Of a stretch of 32,193 nucleotides of DNA, positions 22,108 to 29,757 are shown piece after piece. A model generated the notes under the pieces. That model was not told the DNA's origin, searched no databases, and was given only the letters and a program-made list of their open reading frames with translations. The translations under genes and the position numbers were made by a program. Source of the DNA: Komagataeibacter oboediens (lineage in GTDB: Bacteria; Pseudomonadota; Alphaproteobacteria; Acetobacterales; Acetobacteraceae); assembly GCF_003207815.1 (NCBI RefSeq), contig NZ_NKTX01000028.1, forward strand, positions 1 to 32,193, written 5' to 3'. Position 1 is the stretch's first letter; every line of letters starts with the position of its first letter.

Positions 22108-22959
22108 TCAGGAATGGGCCGCGCGCAGGCCTGCGGGCGACATGACAAGCGAAAGGACATACAGCACGCTGCACGTCAGGATGATCGATGGTCCCGCCGC
22201 CAGGCGGAAATGATAGGACACCAGCAGTCCGATCAGCCCCGCCACCATGCCTGTCAGGGCGGACAGCGCCATCATGGGCAGTAGCCGGCGCGTCCACAGG
22301 CGTGCGGTCGCGGCGGGCACCATCATCATGCCTACCGACATAAGCGTGCCCAGCGCCTCGAACCCCGCCACAAGGTTGATGACGACCAGAAACAGGAACG
22401 CCATGTGGTACAGCCCGCCCTGTCCGCCGGTCATGCGCATGAAGCCGGGATCGACACATTCCATGACCAGCGGCCGCCAGATGATGGACAGCAGGGCAAT
22501 GGTGAGCGTCGTGATGCCGCCCATCAGGTACAGCGCCGGTGCGTCAATGCCCAGTATGGTACCGAACAGCACATGCAGCAGGTCGATATTCGACCCGCGC
22601 GCGGAGACGATCAGTACGCCCAGCGCCAGAGAAGTCAGGTAGAAACTGGCGAAACTGGCATCTTCGGCAAGCTGGGTGCGTCTGCTGACCAGACCGGCCA
22701 GCAGGGCCACGCCCAACCCCGCCACGATACCGCCCAGCCCCATGGCAGTCAGCGACAGGCCACCCGCCAGCAGGAACCCGATGGCGGCCCCCGGCAGGAT
22801 CGCGTGGCTCATCGCATCGCCAATCAGGCTCATCCGCCGCAACTGCAGCATGACGCCAACCGGCCCCGCCCCCATGCCAAGGGTCACGGACGCCACCAGC
22901 GCGCGGCGCATGAAGCCGAACGACGCAAAGGGGTCCCATAACGTGGACAGGATGCTCAT
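22108..22959 (-). CDS. znuB: Zinc ABC transporter permease
   Basis: A 283-residue integral membrane protein of the ABC-3 permease family with about eight helices. Family landmarks include FMRRALVASVTLGMGAGPVGVML, RRMSLIGDAMSHAILPG (the coupling region with the conserved GDA-SH), VLFGTILGI and GTLMSVGMMMVPAATARL. ATG 22959 overlaps the znuC stop (ATGA). It forms the channel for metal delivered by ZnuA and driven by ZnuC. Confidence 0.93.
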   Translation of the reverse strand: MSILSTLWDPFASFGFMRRALVASVTLGMGAGPVGVMLQLRRMSLIGDAMSHAILPGAAIGFLLAGGLSLTAMGLGGIVAGLGVALLAGLVSRRTQLAEDASFASFYLTSLALGVLIVSARGSNIDLLHVLFGTILGIDAPALYLMGGITTLTIALLSIIWRPLVMECVDPGFMRMTGGQGGLYHMAFLFLVVINLVAGFEALGTLMSVGMMMVPAATARLWTRRLLPMMALSALTGMVAGLIGLLVSYHFRLAAGPSIILTCSVLYVLSLVMSPAGLRAAHS

Positions 22960-23690
22960 GCCTGCATTCCCGTTTCCGGCCACGGATCCCGTGCCCCGCC
23001 ATAGGCGCGCTGCAGGGTGACCGGTGTCAGGATGTCGGGCGTCCGGCCCCATGTCGCTCGCCCGGCGTGAAGCAGCACGACATCGGGAAAGCAGGTGCGG
23101 ATCTGGTGAATGTCATGCAGCACGGCAATGATGGTGCGGCCCTGCGCATGCCATTCACAGACCAGCGCCAGCAGGTCCTGCGTCGTGGGCGTATCCAGCG
23201 CGGTAAAGGGTTCGTCCAGCACGATGACCTGCGCATCGGTCATGAGCAGCCGGGCAAAAAGCAGGCGTTGGAACTGGCCTGCGGACAGGGCCGAGATCAT
23301 GCGCTCCGCCTGACCTTCAAGGTTGACGCGCCGCAGGGCCGCCGCCGCGCGCAGGCGTACCGTCCGGTCCGCCCGGCCAAAGGCTCCGGTCTGTCGCCAT
23401 GCCCCGCCCAGGACCATGTCGGTCACGCTTATGGGAAAGTTCCGGTCGATGATACGGGCCTGCGGCAGGTAGCCAAAGTCACGCGGGCCAAGGCCACCGC
23501 GCGTGATCGTTCCCTGCGCCAGTGGCAGTTCGCCCATTATGACACGCAGCAGCGTGGACTTGCCGGTACCGTTGGCGCCGGCAATGGCTGTCATGCTGCC
23601 GGGACTGAAGCTGCCGCTGACATGCTGCCAGACCGGCTGGCCGCCCATCGTGGCGGCGGCATCTTCCAGCCGGATCGTACCATGGGTCAT
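22956..23690 (-). CDS. znuC: Zinc ABC transporter ATP-binding protein
   Basis: A 244-residue ATPase. Walker A GANGTGKST is near residue 38, the signature is LSAGQFQRLLFARLL (near 133, with Phe in place of the usual second residue), Walker B VIVLDEPFTALD is near 155, and the switch His is in AVLHDIHQI. ATG 23690 overlaps the stop of a small upstream membrane frame. It powers zinc uptake with ZnuB and ZnuA. Confidence 0.93.
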   Translation of the reverse strand: MTHGTIRLEDAAATMGGQPVWQHVSGSFSPGSMTAIAGANGTGKSTLLRVIMGELPLAQGTITRGGLGPRDFGYLPQARIIDRNFPISVTDMVLGGAWRQTGAFGRADRTVRLRAAAALRRVNLEGQAERMISALSAGQFQRLLFARLLMTDAQVIVLDEPFTALDTPTTQDLLALVCEWHAQGRTIIAVLHDIHQIRTCFPDVVLLHAGRATWGRTPDILTPVTLQRAYGGARDPWPETGMQA

Positions 23691-23830
23691 GGCGCCGCCA
23701 CGGCCCATGCGATCAGTGCCCATAATACCGCGCATGGCAGGGTCATGCACGCCAGGCGCTGCCACCATGCGCGCGCCATCCATGTCAGTGGCAGCGGGGA
23801 AGGGGGAACAGCGGGGGCGGGATGATGCAT
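23687..23830 (-). CDS. 47-residue membrane peptide leading the znu operon
   Basis: A small frame (MHHPAPAVPPSPLPLTWMARAWWQRL...) with a Pro-rich start and a single membrane helix (LPCAVLWALIAWAVAA). Its stop overlaps the znuC ATG (ATGA), it lies downstream of the Zur-controlled promoter, and no other frame fills this space. The ribosome site is weak. The N-terminal MHH might bind metal, but that is speculation. It could instead be a leader peptide. Confidence 0.45.
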   Translation of the reverse strand: MHHPAPAVPPSPLPLTWMARAWWQRLACMTLPCAVLWALIAWAVAAP

Positions 23831-23901
23831 GGCTGTCCGTCTGCCTTGGTCCGGGGACAATGTGGAAACAGGAGGGGAAAGCGGCATGGGGACGACCAGA
23901 G

Positions 23902-23916
23902 TGTTATAATATAACA
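23902..23916. promoter_or_regulatory. Zur box on the znu promoter
   Basis: TGTTATAATATAACA is a perfect 7+1+7 palindrome and an exact match to the core of the Zur consensus (TGTTATANTATAACA). It lies just downstream of the -10 of the leftward promoter, where bound zinc-loaded Zur would block initiation of znuCBA. It is also about 85 bases upstream of the LysE-type gene, which might share the control. Confidence 0.9.
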
Positions 23917-23920
23917 TATT

Positions 23921-23948
23921 CTTATAGCATGGACTTGCCGACCGTCAA
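23921..23948 (-). promoter_or_regulatory. znu operon promoter
   Basis: On the minus strand TTGACG (23943-23948) and TATAAG (23921-23926) are 16 bases apart. The transcription start would fall near 23914, inside the Zur palindrome. Confidence 0.7.
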
Positions 23949-24000
23949 GGGAAGGCGGCATGGTGCCTTCCTGACATCATGAACAGGCTGGTCCGGACAG

Positions 24001-24630
24001 GTGACGTTTCATACATGGCTGCTGTTTGCGGCCACCGCTTTTGTATTATCCGCAATGCCGGGACCGAACATGATGCACGTCATGTCCACCAGCATCCGGT
24101 ATGGGGTGCCGCGCAGTGTCGGGGTCATGGCGGGGTGCATGCTGGCGATCGTGCTGGTGGTCAGTGCATCGCTGGCAGGCATGGCGGGGGTGCTGGCGGC
24201 CTCGCCACGGCTGTTTGCGGTATTGCGGGTGATCGGGGCCGCGTATCTGGTGTTCCTGGGCGTGCGGGTATGGCGCGCGCGGGACGGGGCGGGCGATGAC
24301 GGGGTGGATATGGCCATGTTGCCGCCCGTCGCCATGCGGGACCTGTTCCGTGACGGGTTCCTGACCGGGATCAGCAATCCCAAGCTGCTGCTGTTCGCCG
24401 CGGCCTTCCTGCCGCAGTTTGTCAATCCTGCCGCCGCGCGCATGCCGCAATATATCATTCTGGTCGTGACCTTCGCGGCGGTGGAGGTGTTCTGGTACGG
24501 GATTTATGCCGGTGGTGGGCGCGTCCTGTCCGCATGGCTGCGCACGCCGGTGGTGCGGCGGGTTTTTTCCATCGTGACCGGGCTTGTGTTCATGGGGTTC
24601 GGGGCCATGCTGCTGCTGACGCGCATGTAG
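24001..24630 (+). CDS. LysE/RhtB-family amino-acid exporter
   Basis: A 209-residue membrane protein with about six helices. It has the family opening (AFVLSAMPGPNMMHVMSTSIRYGVPRSVGVMAGCMLA), the loop DLFRDGFLTGISNPKLLLFAAAFLPQFV, and a C-terminal helix pair. Members export amino acids such as homoserine, threonine or lysine; the substrate here is open. The start is GTG 24001, which gives the standard N-terminus. It lies divergent from the znu operon; whether zinc controls it is unknown. Confidence 0.88.
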   Translation: MTFHTWLLFAATAFVLSAMPGPNMMHVMSTSIRYGVPRSVGVMAGCMLAIVLVVSASLAGMAGVLAASPRLFAVLRVIGAAYLVFLGVRVWRARDGAGDDGVDMAMLPPVAMRDLFRDGFLTGISNPKLLLFAAAFLPQFVNPAAARMPQYIILVVTFAAVEVFWYGIYAGGGRVLSAWLRTPVVRRVFSIVTGLVFMGFGAMLLLTRM

Positions 24631-24754
24631 GAAGGGCAGTGGCCAGCAGGTAGCCCTCGCTACCCCGCGCACCCGCTTGTGATGCCGGGCGGGGGCGCGA
24701 AAGCCCGGCGGTGTGCCCATATTCCCTTCAACCATAAAGGGAAGGAACGCCAGC

Positions 24755-26200
24755 ATGACCGAACCCACGATCAGGGACTGTCCCATCGGCCTTGATGCCA
24801 CCGGCACACGGCGCGAGAAGGATTCGATGGGGGGAATCGATGTTCCCGCAAACCATTACTGGGGCGCGCAGACACAGCGCAGCCTTGTGCATTTTTCGAT
24901 CGGGCGGGACCATATGCCCATCGAGGTCTGCCACGCCTACGGCATCGTCAAGAAAGCGGCGGCGCAGGTCAATGCGGCCGACGGGCGCATGCCGCAATGG
25001 AAGGCTGACGTCATAAGCCGCGTTGCGGATGAGGTGATCGCGGGCAGGCTGGATTCCGAATTCCCGCTTTTTGTCTGGCAGACCGGATCGGGCACCCAGA
25101 CGAACATGAACGTGAACGAGGTCATCGCCAACCGCGCCATCCAGCTTCTGGGCGGGACCGTCGGGTCCAAGACCCCCGTACACCCCAATGATGATGTCAA
25201 CATGGGGCAGTCGAGCAACGATTCCTTTCCCACCGCCATGCATGTCGCAACCCTGCTGGAAATCGACAGCCGCCTGCTGCCGCGCGTGCGTGAATTGATC
25301 GAAAGCCTGCGCACGAAGGCCGAGGAATGGATGCAGGTGGTCAAGATTGGCCGTACCCACCTGCAGGACGCTGTGCCACTGACGGTGGGGCAGGAATGGT
25401 CCGGCTGGGCGCAGCAGCTTGAAGATGCGCTGGAAGCGGTCGAGGCCGCGCGCCCCGGCCTGCTGCAGCTTGCGGCGGGCGGGACGGCGGTGGGCACCGG
25501 CCTGAACGCCCCGCCGGGCTTCAGCCGTGCCATTGCCGGACGCATTGCCGCGCTGACCGACAGGCCGTTTGTCACCGCGCCCAATAAATTCGCGGCCCTT
25601 GGCGGGCTGGACGCCATGGTACGGGCATCCGCCGGCCTGCGCGGGGTGGCGGTCACGCTGCTCAAAATCGCCAATGACATGCGCCTCCTCGGGTCCGGGC
25701 CGCGCTGTGGTCTGGGCGAACTGCGCCTGCCGGAAAATGAACCGGGGTCTTCCATCATGCCGGGCAAGGTCAATCCGACCCAGTGCGAGGCAATGGTCAT
25801 GATCTGCACACAGGTGCTGGGTAATGATGCCACCGTGGCCTTCGCGGGTAGCCAGGGGCAGCTTGACCTGAACGTGATGCGCCCGGTCATTGTGGCCAAT
25901 GTGCTGCATGCCATCCGGATCCTTGCCGATGGCTGCCATAATTTCCGGGTCTTTTCGGTCGAGGGCACGAAGCTGAACCGCAAGCGCATTGATTCTTATG
26001 TAGCGGGTTCGGTCATGCTGGTCACAGCACTCAGCCCCGAAATCGGGTATGACCGGGCGTCCGCCATCGCCCATCAGGCCATGGAGCATGACATCAGCCT
26101 GCGGGAGGCCGCCCTTGCCTCGGGCTTTGTGGATGAAGTGACGTTTGACCGTCTTGTCCGCCCGCTGGACATGGTGGGCAAGGGCGTGGGTGGAGCCTGA
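24755..26200 (+). CDS. fumC: Class II fumarate hydratase
   Basis: A 481-residue, iron-sulfur-free fumarase converting fumarate to malate in the TCA cycle. Substrate-site segments are intact: GSGTQTNMNVNEV, the VHPNDDVNMGQSSND box, GRTHLQDAVP with the catalytic-site Thr-His, and the superfamily signature GSSIMPGKVNP near residue 331. AAGGAACGCC precedes ATG 24755; an in-frame GTG-like extension upstream is not needed. It stands alone and is followed by a double hairpin. Confidence 0.96.
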   Translation: MTEPTIRDCPIGLDATGTRREKDSMGGIDVPANHYWGAQTQRSLVHFSIGRDHMPIEVCHAYGIVKKAAAQVNAADGRMPQWKADVISRVADEVIAGRLDSEFPLFVWQTGSGTQTNMNVNEVIANRAIQLLGGTVGSKTPVHPNDDVNMGQSSNDSFPTAMHVATLLEIDSRLLPRVRELIESLRTKAEEWMQVVKIGRTHLQDAVPLTVGQEWSGWAQQLEDALEAVEAARPGLLQLAAGGTAVGTGLNAPPGFSRAIAGRIAALTDRPFVTAPNKFAALGGLDAMVRASAGLRGVAVTLLKIANDMRLLGSGPRCGLGELRLPENEPGSSIMPGKVNPTQCEAMVMICTQVLGNDATVAFAGSQGQLDLNVMRPVIVANVLHAIRILADGCHNFRVFSVEGTKLNRKRIDSYVAGSVMLVTALSPEIGYDRASAIAHQAMEHDISLREAALASGFVDEVTFDRLVRPLDMVGKGVGGA

Positions 26201-26212
26201 TGCCTGAAAGCA

Positions 26213-26283
26213 GATAAAAGTATTTGGCGAAGCTTTTTTTCAAAAAGCTTCGTTAAACGCCGCCTTTTTAAAAAAAGGCGGCG
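26213..26283 (+). terminator. Double T-run hairpin after fumC
   Basis: GATAAAAGTATTTGG (26213-26227) leads into CGAAGCTTTTT...AAAAAGCTTCG (26228-26252), then a perfect 26-base palindrome of CGCCGCC-T5 and A5-GGCGGCG (26258-26283). It lies between convergent fumC and the gluconolactonase pseudogene and can end both. It shares leader and architecture with 18295-18334. Confidence 0.8.
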
Positions 26284-26299
26284 CCCGGAAACTTGAGAT

Positions 26300-27512
26300 C
26301 TAAGAGGGCGCGGCCCCCTGCGTGTTCACCTGCAGGGTAAACAGCGCATCGCCCGCGCACATGAACAGCACATCCCGCTTTGGGCCGCCGAATGTCAGGT
26401 TCGATACCCCGCGCGGCAGGCGCAGTCGCCCGATCATGTGGCCGTGGGGGTTGTACACCACAACACCACACAGCCCCAGCGGCCCGTTGGCCCCGCACCA
26501 CAGGTTGCCGAAAATATCGGTGCGCATGCCGTCGGGAATCATCTGGTGGCCATTGAGCATCATGTCGGCGAAGGGGCGCAGGTTGCGCACGTCGCCGCCC
26601 ACCACGTCACCTGCATGGATATGCTGGTCACCGCCATGACCGTCCTGTCCCGGTCCGGGGCCATCGGAAATGACATAGACGATCTTTCCATCAGGTGAGA
26701 ACGCAATTCCGTTCGGGTCCGGCAACTGCTGCTGTGTCAGGACGGCGCGGACATCGCCGGTGGCCGGGTCCACGCGGAAAGACATGGTCTTCCTGCCGCC
26801 TGTGTCCGCCAAACTGGGTCACGACTTCCCCATCCAGCGTCCAGCGTTCGATCCCGTTGCGGTTGGCGGGTGCACCGGGGGCGTCGGGGTGGCCTTCCAC
26901 GATCGTGTCGCCATAACCGGGATCGGTAAACCAGACACTGCCATCGGGGTGGACCGCCACGTCATTGGGGGAGTTCAGAGGTGCGCCGCCGTAACTGTCG
27001 ATCAGTACGCGGCATGACCCGTCATGTTCCCACCGGACCACGCGGCGCATGCCGTGTTCGCAACTGACCAGACGGCCCTCATTATCAAAGGCATTGCCGT
27101 TGCTGTTGTAGGAATAGTCACGGAAGACCGAAACCGCACCATTTTCCCACAAATAGCGGTACTGCTGGGCACGGATCGTATCACTCAGCAGCAGGAAGCG
27201 TCCTTCGCTGTTCCATGCCGGGCCTTCCAGCCATCCGCCGCCACGCCATGCCAGTTTCAGGCCGGCATTGGCGTAGGCCAGATTACCGAAGCCGGGATCA
27301 AGTACCAGTATGTCCGGGTCCGGCAACGGCGTGACCGGTGCATCCGCCCCCCATTGCCGGGGCGGGGTGGAGATCACGCTTGCCGGTTGCGGCAGGTTGT
27401 CCGCAGCTATCGCGCGGGTGGACAGGCCACCTGCCCATAATCCGCCCGTAACCAGCCCCCCGGCCAGCAGGGCGCGCCGGGTGGGTGGGAACGGACAGGT
27501 GACTGGTGGCAT
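26300..27512 (-). pseudogene. Frameshifted Tat-exported SMP-30/gluconolactonase
   Basis: The N-terminal part has a twin-arginine signal (PTRRALLAGGLVTGGLWAGG), then EGPAWNSEGRFLLLSD, NGNAFDNEGRLVSCEHGMRRV, NSPNDVAVHPDGSVWFTDPGYG, all typical of SMP-30/gluconolactonase beta-propellers. After VVTQFG (about 26812) this frame becomes nonsense, but the next frame resumes with ADTGGRKTMSFRVDP, PDPNGIAFSPDGKIVYV and GMRTDIFGNLWCGANG. Rejoined, it would be about 400 residues. One extra base near 26805-26815 explains the break; there is no long homopolymer there. The enzyme would hydrolyse gluconolactone in the periplasm. It is downstream of the IsdG-like gene on the same strand. A sequencing error is the alternative. 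Confidence 0.85.
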
Positions 27513-27575
27513 GGAACGCGCCTTTCTGCTGTGGGACCAATCCTCCCGTTCAGGCCGGGGGGCAGGGCAGTCAGT

Positions 27576-27890
27576 TCAGTTTTCGATATTCTGCAGCACT
27601 TCAAACCCTTCGAACACCGGGGGGCCGGCCATGAGCGGCTTGCGGTTGCCCGCATGGGCGTGGGCGGCGCGGAACTGTTCCGACTGCGTCCAGCCGACAA
27701 AGGCTTCATACGATTCCCATACGGTGTGCGAGGCGTAGAGGATGTAATCCTCATGCGTGGGGCCCTTGAGGAACTGAAAACTGACAAAGCCGGGCACGGT
27801 GCGCAGGTGGACTTCACGCCCCAGCCAGCGTTCACGGAATTCCTGCTCGTTTTCTGGCGGGATACGGAAACGGTTCATGGCAATGTACAT
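27576..27890 (-). CDS. ABM-domain protein, IsdG-type haem-oxygenase-like
   Basis: A 104-residue single antibiotic-biosynthesis-monooxygenase (ABM) domain. The three catalytic residues of IsdG-type haem-degrading enzymes fall at matching places: Asn6 (MYIAMNRF), Trp67 (GWTQS) and His77 (FRAAHAHAG). Other family marks are PGFVSFQFLKGP, LYASHTVWES and GPPVFEGFEVL. It could release iron from haem, although some ABM proteins act on other substrates. AGGAG lies 9 bases before the ATG. It is between an SDR gene (34 bases upstream) and the gluconolactonase pseudogene. No haem transporter is adjacent. Confidence 0.8.
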   Translation of the reverse strand: MYIAMNRFRIPPENEQEFRERWLGREVHLRTVPGFVSFQFLKGPTHEDYILYASHTVWESYEAFVGWTQSEQFRAAHAHAGNRKPLMAGPPVFEGFEVLQNIEN

Positions 27891-27924
27891 GGTGTGCTTC
27901 TCCTGTTCTGTCGTCCGGTGGCCC

Positions 27925-28686
27925 CTAGCGACCCCCGGATACCGTCATCACGCTGCCTGTCATATACGATGATGCGGGAGAAAGGAGAAAGGCCACCGCC
28001 TGCGCGATTTCGTCCACATGCCCCACCCGCCCCATGGGGACGACAGTTTCCGCCAGTTTCGCGGTTTCGGGCGGTACCATGTCGGTTGCGGTCAGGCCGG
28101 GGGCAACAGCGTTGACGCGTATGCCTTCCCGCGCGACTTCATTGGCCAGGCCACGGGTAAAGGTCTCGACCGCTGCCTTGCTTGCGGCATAGGGAACCAG
28201 CCCCGGCAGCCCACCCAGACGCGCCGCGACGGAGGACAGGTTCACGATTACGCCGCCCTTTCCGCCATGGCGGGTGGACATGCGCCGCACGGCCTCGCCC
28301 GATGCCAGCATGGTGGCGCGGATATTGATGTTGAACAGGGTATCCAGTGTTTCGGCGGTCTGTTCATCAACCCGCACCTTCGTGCCGGTAATGCCTGCAT
28401 TGTTGACCAGTCCCGTCAGCGGCCCGAGATCGGCTGCCTGTTCAAACAGGGTGCGGATTTCTTCAGGCTTCGATATGTCGGCCCGGATCGCCAGTGCCCG
28501 CCCGCCGTGGGCCGTGATGGTGCGGGCCAGTTCTTCCGCCGGGGCGGCGTTGGCGGCGTAATTGATGGCGACGGCATGGCCTTCACGTGCCAGCAGGCTG
28601 CTTATGGCATGGCCGATGCCCCGGCTGCCCCCTGTTACGATCACGACGCCGGGTGATGGCGCGGGGGTGGAATTGACGCTGTTCAT
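27925..28686 (-). CDS. Short-chain dehydrogenase/reductase
   Basis: A 253-residue classical SDR. The cofactor motif TGGSRGIG (18-25), NNAG (95-98), and the catalytic Ser151/152, Tyr166 and Lys170 (YAASK) are present. Asp70 in ADIS and the region after beta-2 (INYAANAAPAEE) suggest NADP(H) rather than NAD(H). The closest types are FabG-like or sugar/alcohol oxidoreductases; the substrate cannot be told. It heads a leftward group with the ABM protein and the gluconolactonase pseudogene. Confidence 0.9.
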   Translation of the reverse strand: MNSVNSTPAPSPGVVIVTGGSRGIGHAISSLLAREGHAVAINYAANAAPAEELARTITAHGGRALAIRADISKPEEIRTLFEQAADLGPLTGLVNNAGITGTKVRVDEQTAETLDTLFNINIRATMLASGEAVRRMSTRHGGKGGVIVNLSSVAARLGGLPGLVPYAASKAAVETFTRGLANEVAREGIRVNAVAPGLTATDMVPPETAKLAETVVPMGRVGHVDEIAQAVAFLLSPASSYMTGSVMTVSGGR

Positions 28687-28790
28687 GAACCCGTCCTGCC
28701 TGCTGTGCTGATATCAGATGAGACGATCATAGGCCCGCGGGCGGGCATGCAAACAGGAAAACATGCCGACCCGCAGGCCATGGGCGTATA

Positions 28791-29147
28791 TCAGCCATCC
28801 AGCCGCGACAGGTGCGGCAGCAGGTCGGACAGGCCCTTGATGGTGGCGTTGTGGGACAGTCCCGTCTCGGCAGAGAAGCGGTCGATGACCGGGGCGGGAA
28901 TCAGCCGGGTCACCACATCTTCCCCAACCGGGGTATTGGTCGGATGGTTTTCCCATTGCGTGACCTGCGCCTCCAGCCCCGCCCTGCGGGCGCGGTCATG
29001 CAGGTCGCGCCGTCCGGGGCTGCCGGCATCACCCATATAGGCGATGACCGCGCTCATCAGGCCGGATGTATCGGTGCGCGCGCCTGTCAGCACATCCGCA
29101 ACCTTGTCTGCCGTCTGTCCGATCTGGTCTGTTGCTGCTTTGGCCAT
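28791..29147 (-). CDS. YidB-like (DUF937) protein
   Basis: A 118-residue soluble protein. Residues about 55-115 (LEAQVTQWENHPTNTPVGEDVVTRLIPAPVIDRFSAETGLSHNATIKGLSDLLPHL) follow the YidB/DUF937 pattern: a helix with W, N and P, a short linker, then the LS-x5-GL-x2-LLP block. The function of the family is unknown. AAGGAG precedes the ATG by 7 bases. It is a single-gene unit. Confidence 0.8.
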   Translation of the reverse strand: MAKAATDQIGQTADKVADVLTGARTDTSGLMSAVIAYMGDAGSPGRRDLHDRARRAGLEAQVTQWENHPTNTPVGEDVVTRLIPAPVIDRFSAETGLSHNATIKGLSDLLPHLSRLDG

Positions 29148-29391
29148 GGGTTGGCTCCTTCAATAATCAGTGGGCAGGGATATGAAGCCAACGTAGGCAG
29201 GGGCGGATGTGTCCCATCACGGATTTATGAAGAAAAGACGTGAATTCCCGCGGGAACTTTTTGCAGCCTGCATCTGCATCGTTCCATGATGGCAGCACTG
29301 CATGGATGTGTCTTGACTCAGGCGGCAAACTGCAATGCGCTGGATGATATAACAAAAATTGCCATGTCATTATCTGAAGGGAGACAGCCAG

Positions 29392-29712
29392 ATGCAATGC
29401 ATTCCCGCCGTGTGGCGTTATGGGGCGCACGGCCTGATCTGGACATTCCATTTTACCATGGCCGTCGTACTGGTCAGTGCCAGCGCGCATGCCGCAGGAC
29501 GTGAGGACCAGGCCAGCGCCTGCAAGGGCGATGTCTTCCGGCTGTGCTTTCTTGACATTCCGAACGAAAAACTGATGACGGAATGCCTGGAAAGCAAGCT
29601 TGATCAGCTTTCCCCCAAATGCCGCGCCATGTTCGAAGATGACGAGGCACAGGACGCCGAACACAGGCAGGAAGATGCGGCAGTTGCCCGGGAAGTCGCG
29701 CCCACGCACTGA
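29392..29712 (+). CDS. Secreted cysteine-rich-repeat protein
   Basis: A 106-residue exported protein. The signal peptide (FHFTMAVVLVSASAHAA) is followed by one Cys-rich repeat like those of GLG1: ACKGDVFRLCFLDIPNEKLMTECLESKLDQLSPKCRAMF, with four Cys and the CL...LSPxC pattern. The tail is acidic (EDDEAQDAEHRQEDAA). GGGAG lies 8 bases before ATG 29392. It is upstream of the photolyase on the same strand; a link is not evident. Function unknown. Confidence 0.8.
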   Translation: MQCIPAVWRYGAHGLIWTFHFTMAVVLVSASAHAAGREDQASACKGDVFRLCFLDIPNEKLMTECLESKLDQLSPKCRAMFEDDEAQDAEHRQEDAAVAREVAPTH

Positions 29713-29757
29713 CCACGCATTTGACGGGTCGGGGGATTGTGTCCACACAGGACCGTA

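Noticed and set aside
24755-26200. Aspartate ammonia-lyase or argininosuccinate lyase instead of fumarase.
   Set aside because: The signature GSSIMPGKVNP is shared by the superfamily, but the VHPNDDVNMGQSSND and NMNVNEV segments and length fit FumC best.
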